From JTS-AC122 sp050246015 (GTDB taxonomy: Bacteria; Planctomycetota; Phycisphaerae; Phycisphaerales; UBA1924), in NCBI GenBank assembly GCA_050246015.1, contig JBFWWU010000004.1, positions 124,001-188,000 of the forward strand: a stretch of DNA of 64,000 nt, read 5' to 3'. Positions 16,878 through 25,169 of the stretch are shown in pieces (position 1 is the first letter of the stretch; each line of letters starts with the position of its first letter). The notes under the pieces are model-generated. The model was not told where the DNA came from and did not search any database. It saw only the letters and a list, made by a program, of their open reading frames with translations. The position numbers and the translations under genes are program-made.

Positions 16878-17948
16878 TTAGCCGCCGCCCGGGATCTGCA
16901 CAGGCCCGGCGGGCGTCCGCTTTTCGCCCGGCTTGGGGCCCTCATCCTTGGGCGCGTCGCCCGACCCGCTCTCGTCCTTCTTCTCGGCGGGCGGCTTGCC
17001 CGAATCTTCCTCGTCCGCCTGCGCCAGGACCCGTCCCGACGCGGCGAACCCGCGCAGCCCCGTGCCGTCGAACGCGCTCGCGCTCGGCTTCACCGTGGCC
17101 ACCGTGTTCCCGATGTTGAACTCCAGCCCGCCGAACGCTTCTTCGGCGCCCCATCCCGAAAGCTGCGCGCCGTCCTTATCCTGCACGGCTAACAGCACCA
17201 GGTAGTTCCCGTTCGGATACGGCGTGGCCGACAGCGGGCCCGCCAGGATCAGTTCCATCTGCCGCCGCTGCTCCTCGTACTGCGCGTCCGTCAGGAACTT
17301 TTCGACCAGTTCGCCGCTTTCCATGTCGCGCCAGAACTTGTTCAGGTCCTCGCGCGACTTGATCGGTTCCCCCTTGGTTGCGACCGTCGAGCCGATCATC
17401 GCCCCGACCGCGTACGCCGCGTCCGGCGTGATGCCCATCGGCAGATCTTCGCCCTCCTTCGCCTCCATCAGCGCCCGCACCAGTTTCTCGAGCGTCACTT
17501 TGTTCGCCGCGGAGTCGTACGGGGCGGCGTACACGACCCGCACCGCCTCAACGTTGTTCATCTGCTCTCCCCACGTCCCGTCATTCTCAAGCGCCGTGAT
17601 CACCTTCTTGCTGTCGGCGTTTACAACCGCCCGCAGTTTGCTCGCGTCCCCGCGAGCGATCGCGTCGGCCAGCCGAACGACCGCCCGAGCCAGTTTCTCA
17701 TCCGACACTTCAAGATTCGACGCGAACTGCACGCGCGGGTCCGCCTGCATCTCCTGGGAGATCGCCTCGAACGAAACGTTCTCCGGTGGCGGCGGCGGAG
17801 GGGGCGTGTTGTCCACCACCGGCGCGGGCGGGGGCTGCTTCTTCGAGCACGACGCCAGCGCCACCACGCTGCCCGCCATCAACACCAGCATGATCGGCTT
17901 GGCCGCGCGCCGAATCCGTGTTCCCAGATCACCCTTGCAGCGGTTCAT
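16878..17948 (-). CDS. Lipoprotein of unknown function
   Basis: The 356-residue product has a basic N-terminus, a hydrophobic stretch and a lipobox (VALASC), so it is probably a membrane-anchored lipoprotein. A Pro-rich linker (PPPAPVVDNTPPPPPPPEN) precedes a helical domain with two stretches rich in Ala, Val and charged residues. The tail is Glu/Lys/Pro/Gly-rich and disordered. No known domain is recognised. It overlaps the 3' end of fabD by 20 bases and ends at an intrinsic terminator, so it is probably the last gene of the fabD transcript; a link to lipid metabolism is only inference from position. Confidence 0.65.
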   Translation of the reverse strand: MNRCKGDLGTRIRRAAKPIMLVLMAGSVVALASCSKKQPPPAPVVDNTPPPPPPPENVSFEAISQEMQADPRVQFASNLEVSDEKLARAVVRLADAIARGDASKLRAVVNADSKKVITALENDGTWGEQMNNVEAVRVVYAAPYDSAANKVTLEKLVRALMEAKEGEDLPMGITPDAAYAVGAMIGSTVATKGEPIKSREDLNKFWRDMESGELVEKFLTDAQYEEQRRQMELILAGPLSATPYPNGNYLVLLAVQDKDGAQLSGWGAEEAFGGLEFNIGNTVATVKPSASAFDGTGLRGFAASGRVLAQADEEDSGKPPAEKKDESGSGDAPKDEGPKPGEKRTPAGPVQIPGGG

Positions 17949-18924
17949 CGTGAGTCTCCACTTTGGCTTGCTTGTCGATTCGTCGCATCAGCCCTGCCAA
18001 CGTCTTGCCGGGCGCCAGTTCATGGTATTCGATCCCCACCCCGCCCGCGGTTCCTCCCCGCCCGTGTACCCCGGCGATCAAGTTTGTGCAACTCTGCGCC
18101 CACCGCACCGGCGACGTGAGTTGCTCCACCAGCCGCCGCCTGATGTTCGCCTCGATCGACTCGCCGTTCCCGGCGGCGTGCGGGCACGCCGTCACGTTGG
18201 AATACACCTCGCACCGCGGGGCACGCACCGTTGTCCGTTCAAGCGCCGCCCGCAAACGGTCCGCGGCGGGCGCCATGATCGGCGAATGAAACGCCCCGGC
18301 CACCGGCAACGCCGTCGCTCGTAGCCCCTTCGCGCCGGCCACGCCCACCGCTCGCTCGCACGCGCCCCTGCTCCCGCTGATCACGATCTGACCCGGCGCA
18401 TTGAAGTTCGCGCACACCAGCACCTCGCTCCCGCGAGCTTCGTCGCACACATCCTGCGCCTGCGCTTCGTCGGCGCCGATCAGCGCCACCATCCCGCTCG
18501 CGACCGCCTCGGCCGCGTCCTGCATCGCTCGCCCCCGCAGTACCACCAGTTCCAGCCCCTCCTCGAATGAAAACGCTCCGGCCAGGTGCAGAGCCGTGTA
18601 CTCGCCCAGGCTCAGTCCCGCCGCGGCGACGACGCCCGCCTCCACCGTTCCGCTCTGGTTCCCGCAGTCCCACCCCGCCAGCAACCCAGCCCAACTCGCC
18701 ACCGACGCGACGTAAATGGCCGGCTGGCTTACATCCGTCTGGTTCAAGCGTTCGACCGGCCCCGAATAGCATAACTCCGACAGCGGGGCCCCGAGCCGGT
18801 TCTTTAGCAGCGCGTCAGCGCGCTCGAACACACTCCGCGCCGCCGCCGAAGCCGCGGACCACGCCCTGCCCATCCCCACCGCCTGAGCCCCCTGTCCAGG
18901 ACACAACATCACGCGTTCTGCCAT
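17929..18924 (-). CDS. fabD: Malonyl CoA-acyl carrier protein transacylase
   Basis: The 331-residue enzyme moves the malonyl group from CoA to acyl carrier protein for fatty-acid elongation in the cytoplasm. It has the N-terminal PGQGAQ loop, the nucleophile elbow AAGLSLGEYTALHLAGAF (GLSLG instead of the more usual GHSLG) and the second catalytic His in VAGAFHSPIMAPA. The C-terminal half contains the expected EVYSNVTACP and PVRWAQSCTNL segments. GGAG precedes the ATG at 18924; the frame continues upstream without family sequence. The 3' end overlaps the lipoprotein gene by 20 bases. No fabH, fabG or acpP is seen next to it. Confidence 0.93.
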   Translation of the reverse strand: MAERVMLCPGQGAQAVGMGRAWSAASAAARSVFERADALLKNRLGAPLSELCYSGPVERLNQTDVSQPAIYVASVASWAGLLAGWDCGNQSGTVEAGVVAAAGLSLGEYTALHLAGAFSFEEGLELVVLRGRAMQDAAEAVASGMVALIGADEAQAQDVCDEARGSEVLVCANFNAPGQIVISGSRGACERAVGVAGAKGLRATALPVAGAFHSPIMAPAADRLRAALERTTVRAPRCEVYSNVTACPHAAGNGESIEANIRRRLVEQLTSPVRWAQSCTNLIAGVHGRGGTAGGVGIEYHELAPGKTLAGLMRRIDKQAKVETHDEPLQG

Positions 18925-19174
18925 CGATTCTCCAGAAAGGAAATGGCCGACGAAACGTCGGCGTCCACGGATTGTAGTAGGAACCACCCCGCTCGTTTCC
19001 CCATCAACATGACCTGACCCGTCCTTACCCGGAATCCACGCCTATCCGTACAAAATCCAAAAGAGGCACGTTCTGGATCTCCACCCGTTTCTCAGTCAGT
19101 CTCCGGCTATCAAAGCGGTTGCAAGCTTCGCATCAATGATCAACGGCTACCTCATCGTTCTTGGAGCCCGCCCC

Positions 19175-20368
19175 ATGAATACGTCGCTCGCGCATCCCGC
19201 AACTCGAACCCTGTTGACGGCTCTGCTCGCCGCCCCGCTCGCACTGACCGGGTGCGTCGTCTACGTCCACGAATCCGGCTCGGCGTCGTCCTACTCCCCG
19301 TACTCCGGCACCGATCTTCGACTCGTCATCCTCCCCGACCAAAGCGAACGCACCGACGAACTCCATCCAGACGAAGCGATCGTCGGGTCCTGGCGCGGCG
19401 AGGGACGCTTCACATCACCGCCCTCCACCAAGTTCGTCGCCTACGGGCTCGAGATCCGCGACGATCGCGGCGACGGCGTCTCTCGACGCTACATGTCCGC
19501 GAACAAGGACGAGATCGCCGGGTTGCCCTCCGAGCCCGCCGCGAGCCCGCAGCCGCTGCTGTTCTCCATCCAGCGCGACGCCGGCGCCCTCATCTTCGAA
19601 GGGCAGCGCGACGGCTCGATCGGGTCCGGCACCGTCCGCTTCCGCCGCAACGACTCCTTCGCCTCGGCGGCCTCCAGCCTCTCGGGCCGCCCGCTCTCCA
19701 CGTCCGAACTCTTCCTTCTCGCGACGCGCGGCATCACCCAGGCGGACATCGACGAACTGCGAGCCGCCGGTCAGTCGCTCTCTCCAGGACAGATCGTGCG
19801 CCTGCGCGATCAGGGCGTCAGCGGCGCGTACCTCCGTGACATCAACGCCGCCGGGCTCACCTCCTACACGCTCGACGAAGCCGTGCGACTCCGCAATCAC
19901 GGCGTCAGCGCCGACTACATCCGCGGCATGCGCGAAGCCGGCATCGCCCCCGCCGCCGACGACGTCATCAGACTCCGCGATGCAGGGATCAGCGCCGACT
20001 TCGCCCGCGAACTCCACGAGTCCGACGGGCGCGAGCCCCCGCGCGTCCCCGACATCGTGCGCCTGCGAAACGCCGGCGTCCGCGCCTCCACCATCGCCGA
20101 CCTCCGCCGCGCCGGATACGACTTCTCGATCGATGACACGATCCGTCTCAACAACCACGGCGTCTCCGCTGCGTACGCCCGCGACGTGCGGGGCGCCGGG
20201 TACGAACCCTCGGCGGACGATCTCATCCGCCTGCGAAACTACGGCGTCTCGACGCAGTACCTCAAGGATCTGCAGGACCCGGGCAAGCCGACCCTGCCGA
20301 TCGATGCGGTGATCGACGCGCGCAGCCGGGGGCTCAGCGCCGATTTCGTCAAGAGGCTCCGTCAGTAG
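19175..20368 (+). CDS. Lipoprotein with seven tandem ~29-residue repeats
   Basis: The 397-residue product has a lipobox (LALTGC) after a short signal sequence. The region to about residue 150 is a beta-rich domain containing EAIVGSWRGEGRFTS. From about residue 175 to the end there are seven full repeats and one half repeat of the type 'GVSADYIREMRAAG-x5-DDVIRLRNH'; examples are VSADYIRGMREAG, ISADFAREL, VSAAYARDVRGAG and VSTQYLKDL. Similar repeats occur in periplasmic parts of some BlaR/M56-type proteins (family memory, not checked). They predict stacked helix pairs, so a binding scaffold is likely. The ATG at 19175 is preceded by GGAG. Confidence 0.72.
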   Translation: MNTSLAHPATRTLLTALLAAPLALTGCVVYVHESGSASSYSPYSGTDLRLVILPDQSERTDELHPDEAIVGSWRGEGRFTSPPSTKFVAYGLEIRDDRGDGVSRRYMSANKDEIAGLPSEPAASPQPLLFSIQRDAGALIFEGQRDGSIGSGTVRFRRNDSFASAASSLSGRPLSTSELFLLATRGITQADIDELRAAGQSLSPGQIVRLRDQGVSGAYLRDINAAGLTSYTLDEAVRLRNHGVSADYIRGMREAGIAPAADDVIRLRDAGISADFARELHESDGREPPRVPDIVRLRNAGVRASTIADLRRAGYDFSIDDTIRLNNHGVSAAYARDVRGAGYEPSADDLIRLRNYGVSTQYLKDLQDPGKPTLPIDAVIDARSRGLSADFVKRLRQ

Positions 20369-20395
20369 TCGCGCCGCCGATCCGCGCCCCTCTGC

Positions 20396-21325
20396 TCACC
20401 GGCGCACGACCTCGCCCAGCATCAGCCCGATCAGGCAGACGCCCAGCACGATGCGGTACCACCCGAACGGCGTCAGCCCCCGGCGGTTGAGAAACGCCAC
20501 CAGCCATTTCACCGCGATCGCCGCCGAAATCGTCGCGACAATCAACCCGATCACCACCGGCCCGACGCCCAGCACCTCGAACAGGTTCGCCGGCGACCCG
20601 CCGTGCGACGCGCCCCCTGCGCCACCCGCGTGCGACCCCGCGCCCCCCGCCGTCAGATTCTTGTACAGGCTGTACAGCGTCGCCGCTCCAAGCGTCGGCA
20701 GCCCGAGCAGGAACGAAAACTCCGCGGCGGCCGCGGGCCGAAGCCTCGCCATCACGCCCCCGGTGATCGTCATCATGGATCGGCTGGTCCCGGGAATCAG
20801 CGCCACGCATTGCATCATACCGATGAACAGCGCCTTGGGAATCGTGATGTCGTCAACCGAAAGTCCCTCGCCCGCGGGTCCGCCCCGTGAGACGTGCCCG
20901 AATCGGCCCAGGCGCCACTGCTCGATCGCCATCATGTATACGCCGCCGATAATCAGCGCCGCCGTCACCGGGCCCGGGTGGAAGAGTTTCGCTTCGATCC
21001 AGTCGTGCAGCAGTTTGCCCGAGATCGCCGCCGGGATGAACGCGACAACAAGATTGATCGCGAGCCTCAGCCCGGCCGGGTCGCGCCCCAAGAGCCCGCG
21101 GAGCATCTGCACCACGCGCGGCCAGTACAACCCAAGCACCGCAAGAATCGCCCCACCTTGTACCACGATGTTGAACGCGTCGAGCGCCGCCTTGTGATCC
21201 GGTCGCCCCGGGTCGTCCAGCCCCAGCAGCGACGACACGATAATCAGGTGGCCCGTCGAACTCACCGGCAGATACTCGGTGATCCCTTCGACCAGACCCA
21301 GGATGACTGCATGCCACCATTCCAA
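20396..21325 (-). CDS. uppP: Undecaprenyl-diphosphatase
   Basis: This 309-residue multi-pass membrane protein dephosphorylates undecaprenyl diphosphate to recycle the lipid carrier of cell-wall synthesis and confers bacitracin resistance. It has GLVEGITEYLPVSSTGHLI at the N-terminus and the second signature PGTSRSMMTI. A Gly/Ala/His-rich loop (GGAGSHAGGAGGASHGG) near residue 230 is an unusual insertion. I chose the TTG at 21325 because AGGAG precedes it by 6 bases and the protein then starts MEWWHAVILGLVEG, as in the family. A GTG at 21343 would place that Shine-Dalgarno sequence inside the gene. Confidence 0.93.
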   Translation of the reverse strand: MEWWHAVILGLVEGITEYLPVSSTGHLIIVSSLLGLDDPGRPDHKAALDAFNIVVQGGAILAVLGLYWPRVVQMLRGLLGRDPAGLRLAINLVVAFIPAAISGKLLHDWIEAKLFHPGPVTAALIIGGVYMMAIEQWRLGRFGHVSRGGPAGEGLSVDDITIPKALFIGMMQCVALIPGTSRSMMTITGGVMARLRPAAAAEFSFLLGLPTLGAATLYSLYKNLTAGGAGSHAGGAGGASHGGSPANLFEVLGVGPVVIGLIVATISAAIAVKWLVAFLNRRGLTPFGWYRIVLGVCLIGLMLGEVVRR

Positions 21326-21401
21326 AGCGCGCTCCTTGCACACGTCAAGTCCGGCCCGGCCCCGCGGCGACTGTAGATCGACCGCACGCGCGAAATGTGT
21401 T

Positions 21402-21575
21402 CACCGCCGGCGCGGGTGTGACCATGCTGTTTTCAGCTGAGCCGCCCGGCGCGAGCCGGCGGGGAGGGGGTGCGTGGTCTCACGGCCCACGCCATCATTC
21501 GATCGCGTCGGGCCGCCGAGCGCCACACCGACCGCTGGCACGGTTCGGCTCAGAAATGGTCACACCCGCCGGTGC
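21402..21575 (+). repeat. Palindromic intergenic repeat, copy 2
   Basis: This is the second copy of the element at 16643-16805. Its ends form a clear inverted repeat: GGTGTGACCAT (21415-21425) and ATGGTCACACC near 21556-21566. Nested inside are CTGAGCCG/CGGCTCAG and CCCGGC-GCGA-GCCGGC. It fills the space between the divergent uppP and Hsp70 genes. No ORF is present. Confidence 0.68.
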
Positions 21576-21631
21576 CCCGACGCTCATCCCACCCTGATCA
21601 GCCGGCATCGCTTCCCCTACCCTGATCGATC

Positions 21632-23674
21632 ATGCCTGATCCTGTCGGCGGCGGCGAACCATCTCTCCCGGACCCGATCGTCGGTATTGATCTGGGTACG
21701 ACCAACTCTCTGGTCGCGATCGCCGCATGGCCCCCGGGCGATCCAGGCGCCCAGGCCGCCGCCCCGCGCATCATCCCCGACGCGCAAGGCCGCGACCTGC
21801 TCCCCAGCGTCGTGCGATACGACGTCCTCTCCGGACCCTCCGCGTCATCGGCTCCGGGCCCCGTCGCGGTCGCCGTCGGCTACGACGCCAAGGACCGCGC
21901 TACCGAGTTCCCGCTCACGACCATCGCCAGCGTCAAGAGGCTCATCGGCCGCTCGCTGGATGATGCCCGATCCGACCTGCCGTACTTGTCGTTCGGCGTC
22001 GTCGAAGGGCCCCACCGCACCGCGCGCGCCCTGATCCCCTCACCCGACGGATCCGCCAGCGCCATGGTCTCCCCTCAGGAGGTCTCCGCCGAGATCCTGC
22101 GCCGCCTGAAAGAACAGGCCTCGGGCGCGCTGGGAGTCCAGGTGCGAAAGGCCGTCGTCACCGTTCCCGCCTACTTCGACGACGCCCAGCGCCAGGCCAC
22201 ACGCGACGCCGGGCGTCTTGCCGGGCTGGACGTCGTCCGAATCGTCAACGAGCCCACCGCCGCCGCCCTCGCCTACGGCTTGGGTGTCGGCCCCGGCGCT
22301 ACCTCCGACCCCCGGGTGATTGCCGTCTACGACCTCGGCGGCGGGACGTTCGACGTCTCCATCCTCCGCCTCACGCCCCCGGCCCATCTCGCCTCACCGG
22401 CCCGCCAGGGCGATCCTCCGCTTCCCGGCGCCGGCGCCTTCCAGGTCTTGGCCACCGCCGGTGACACCCACCTCGGCGGCGACGATTTCGATCATGCCCT
22501 CGTCACGCTCTTCTCCAGCGAGATTCGCGCCGCCTTGGCGCCGACCGTCGAGTCCCTCGACTTCCCGCCCGAGACCCGTCGCGCCCTGCTCACGTTCGCC
22601 GAACTCACCAAGATCCGTCTCAGCACCGAGTCGCAGGCGCACATCCGCATTGACCTGGGCCTATCCCGCGACGGCTCGCCACGGACCTACGAGCGCACCA
22701 TCACGCGCGACGAGTTCGAGACCCTCATCTCGCCGCTGATCGACCGCACGATCAGTTCCTGCAAGCGGGCCCTCCGCGATGCACGCCGCGGCATGCAGGA
22801 CTCCGCCGAGACCGTCTCCGCCGTCGTCCTCGTCGGCGGCGCGACCCGCACCCCGCTCGTGCGTCGGCGCGTCGCCGAGTTCTTCGGCATCGAGCCCTAC
22901 GTCGCCCTCAACCCCGACACCATCGTGGCCCTGGGCGCCGCGGTGCAGGGCGCGATCATGTCCGGCGCCACCTGGAACACCCTCCTCCTCGATGTTGTCC
23001 CGCTTTCGCTCGGCATCGAAACCGTCGGCGGGGCCGCCGCCAAACTCATCATCCGAAACTCGCCCATCCCCACCAGCGCCGCCGAGATGTTCTCCACCTC
23101 GGTGGACGGACAAACCTCGATCAAACTCAACATCGTCCAGGGCGAACGCGAGATGGCCGCGGACTGTCGCTCGCTCGGCACGTTCCATCTCTCCGGCATC
23201 CCTCCGATGCCCGCCGGCATCCCCAAGATCCGCGTCACCTTCTCCCTCGATGCTAACGCCATCCTCCATGTCACTGCCGTCGAAGAGCGAAGCGGAAAGG
23301 TCGCCTCGCTCCAGGTCGTGCCCAACCACGGCCTCACACGCGACGAAGTCGAACGCATCGAATCCGAATCCTTCCAGCACGCGCGCGAGGACATGGCGCG
23401 CCACCGCATCGCCGACCTCATCGCCAATGCCGCGCTCGACCTCAACTGGATCCAAAAGGGAATGGCCCGCGTCGGCTCGCTTCTCGAACCTGGATATGCG
23501 CACACACTGAGCGCCGGCATCCTTCACTTGCAGCAGTTGCTCGACCGCGCCCGCGCCGATTGGCGCGCCGTCGATGCCAACGAGTTTCACGCGGCCAAGG
23601 AAGCCCTCGACCTCGCCAGCGTCCGCCTGCACGAAATATCAATCGCCGAGTCGTTGAAGGGCTCCGACGCCTGA
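21632..23674 (+). CDS. Hsp70-family molecular chaperone (DnaK/HscA-like)
   Basis: The 680-residue protein has all Hsp70 nucleotide-binding motifs: GIDLGTTNSLVA, VVTVPAYFDDAQRQATRDA, VNEPTAAALAYGLG, YDLGGGTFDVSIL, THLGGDDFDHALV and VLVGGATRTPLVRR. The substrate-binding part follows (DVVPLSLGIETVGG ... HGLTRDEVERIESES). The phrase SPQEVSAEILRRLKEQA and the short lid are more like HscA than housekeeping DnaK. No iscU, hscB or fdx gene is nearby, however, so I leave the symbol blank. There is a 16-residue Pro/Gly-rich extension before the first motif. It probably refolds or remodels client proteins in the cytoplasm. Confidence 0.9.
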   Translation: MPDPVGGGEPSLPDPIVGIDLGTTNSLVAIAAWPPGDPGAQAAAPRIIPDAQGRDLLPSVVRYDVLSGPSASSAPGPVAVAVGYDAKDRATEFPLTTIASVKRLIGRSLDDARSDLPYLSFGVVEGPHRTARALIPSPDGSASAMVSPQEVSAEILRRLKEQASGALGVQVRKAVVTVPAYFDDAQRQATRDAGRLAGLDVVRIVNEPTAAALAYGLGVGPGATSDPRVIAVYDLGGGTFDVSILRLTPPAHLASPARQGDPPLPGAGAFQVLATAGDTHLGGDDFDHALVTLFSSEIRAALAPTVESLDFPPETRRALLTFAELTKIRLSTESQAHIRIDLGLSRDGSPRTYERTITRDEFETLISPLIDRTISSCKRALRDARRGMQDSAETVSAVVLVGGATRTPLVRRRVAEFFGIEPYVALNPDTIVALGAAVQGAIMSGATWNTLLLDVVPLSLGIETVGGAAAKLIIRNSPIPTSAAEMFSTSVDGQTSIKLNIVQGEREMAADCRSLGTFHLSGIPPMPAGIPKIRVTFSLDANAILHVTAVEERSGKVASLQVVPNHGLTRDEVERIESESFQHAREDMARHRIADLIANAALDLNWIQKGMARVGSLLEPGYAHTLSAGILHLQQLLDRARADWRAVDANEFHAAKEALDLASVRLHEISIAESLKGSDA

Positions 23675-23771
23675 TCAGTTATATATCCGGATGCATGGAT
23701 GAAGCGGTAGGGTGAGGGTCGTTGCAACTCGCTCTCAGTTGGCATATTCGCGCGAATTATCTTGGAACTTC

Positions 23772-23800
23772 TTGACTCGCCCCGCGTCGTATGAAATACT
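23772..23800 (+). promoter_or_regulatory. Candidate sigma-70 promoter
   Basis: TTGACT (23772-23777) and AATACT (23795-23800) are 17 bases apart. The start of transcription would be near 23807, just before a purine-rich GAGGCAAGG and an ATG at 23823. Confidence 0.5.
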
Positions 23801-23822
23801 CCACGCGAGGCAAGGTATCACA

Positions 23823-24011
23823 ATGTTCCGAATCTTCTCCAACCTCATCGCCGTCTCGACCGCCGCCTATCACGGGCTGGTCGAGTGCGCGAGCCCGGAC
23901 GGATCGACCCGCATCGGCGACCAGGATCGCTGGTTGCCGATAAACCCACACGGGGTGCCGGGCAGCGATCGAGAAGTCGGGCGCCTTACGCCGACGTCTG
24001 GCCACAGGTAA
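23823..24011 (+). CDS. Possible small protein (62 residues), unknown
   Basis: The frame starts MFRIFSNLIAVSTAAYHGLV, which could be a short hydrophobic or amphipathic N-terminus, and continues with GDQDRWLPINPHG. I recognise no family. It sits in a tidy unit: a sigma-70-like promoter, a GAGGCAAGG ribosome site about 8 bases before ATG, the frame, and a strong hairpin 8 bases after the stop. Codon use does not decide the matter by eye, and the frame is short, so it may be non-coding. Confidence 0.4.
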   Translation: MFRIFSNLIAVSTAAYHGLVECASPDGSTRIGDQDRWLPINPHGVPGSDREVGRLTPTSGHR

Positions 24012-24019
24012 TGTGGCGA

Positions 24020-24048
24020 CGCGTCGGCCGGTTCCCCGGGCCGACGCG
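24020..24048 (+). terminator. Terminator-like hairpin
   Basis: A perfect 10-bp GC-rich stem (CGCGTCGGCC at 24020-24029, complement at 24039-24048) with a 9-base loop lies just after the stop of the 62-residue frame. No T-run follows. Confidence 0.5.
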
Positions 24049-25169
24049 AAGAGACAGGACCCCCACTCCAACTCTTCTGCATCGTCCTTGCGAAGCCGGG
24101 CTGTTCGTCCGTGAAGCCGCGCGTGCCGCTGGCGGCCTCGCTCGACACGTCCGCGTCGGCTCCTGACGAGCGGCGCGGGAACAGGGATCAAGGACACCGG
24201 TCAATAACGAGCGACCGGAATCTACCCAGGTCGAGAAACGCGAGGCGACATGAATCAACCGCACAATCGCCGATCAATCTGACCACGGATCCACGGGGGC
24301 TCCGTTCCAACCTGGCACATATGTTGCGGCATCGCGTGACGCGCGTTGTATGGACGCCGCTCGCCGCAACATAACAACTGTCACGGCGCTGCCGGCTCAC
24401 CGGCCGGGGCAGCCCCATGAGCCGTGACACATACACATCGTCAACACGGAGTTCAAGCCGCCGATGGCTCCGTGACCTCCCTGGAACCATCGGCGGCGAA
24501 CTCAACCGGCATTCCCGGCCAAGGCGAACGCCTGCCCGCTGGTGCGGGGTCATCGGGAGTGCTTCGACACTCACCCTCGTCGGCGGCTCGGAGTGCGCCG
24601 CATCCCGCGACGAGGAACTTCGCGGGTCCGCTCCCCTGAAAAGGCGCGCGGACCTCTTGGGCTACTCCGTCGCAAACGACCGCGACTCGAAAGGAAGGTG
24701 CAACATGATCCGCAATACGTAATCCAGGCCGCGCCGCGGATCCCTCTGCTCGGGGCGAGTCATCGGCGAGCACGTGGCGTCCCCAGGCCGCGGCCGGCAG
24801 CACGACACCATTGACCAGCGGATTCTGGCGCGGGTTCGACCGCCGCGGGGCGAGCAATCGACGCGGCATCACTCTCGCCGACATCGTGGGGCGCACGGGG
24901 CCGAAAGGGCGTGCGTGCCTCTTTGTTCTTCGCTTGGTCAACCGGAATCAGGGTTGGGTCCTCGGGTGGGGATCGGGGTGTGGGGGGTGGGGGGGGGTGG
25001 GGGTGGGGGATCGGGCGGCGGGAACGCCGCGGCGGCACGCGATCGGCGCGTGTTCGGAAACGCCGCGGGACAAGTCGGCGGCGAATGTTCGTGGCCCTGC
25101 TCGCAGGCGCTTCGACATCGCCGCCGGCTTGTTGGGCGTCCGCGAATGTTCCGGCCAGCGCGGGTTCAC
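24049..25169. other. ORF-poor stretch with serial hairpins
   Basis: No gene can be supported here. The stretch holds a 6-bp stem (24197-24202/24213-24218), a perfect 11-bp inverted repeat TATGTTGCGGC (24320-24330/24363-24373), a compound hairpin with arms TCACGGCGCTGCC (24381-24393) and the pair GGCAGC / GCCGTGA (to 24427), and an 11-bp perfect stem GCCGCCGATGG (24457-24467/24487-24497). It ends with a G-rich tract. It may be a structured RNA locus or decayed DNA. Confidence 0.5.
24964..25015 (+). repeat. G-rich tract (quadruplex-forming potential)
   Basis: This is a run of G blocks of three to nine separated by single T, A or AT, with at least six G-runs in about 50 bases. Such a run can form a G-quadruplex on the plus strand. 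It lies about 155 bases beyond the 3' end of the antiporter gene. Confidence 0.7.

Noticed and set aside
24705..24722. A five-codon frame (MIRNT) with a good AAGGAAGG ribosome site
   Set aside because: Too short to call; the surrounding stretch has no other coding sign. Kept here because the ribosome site is strong.
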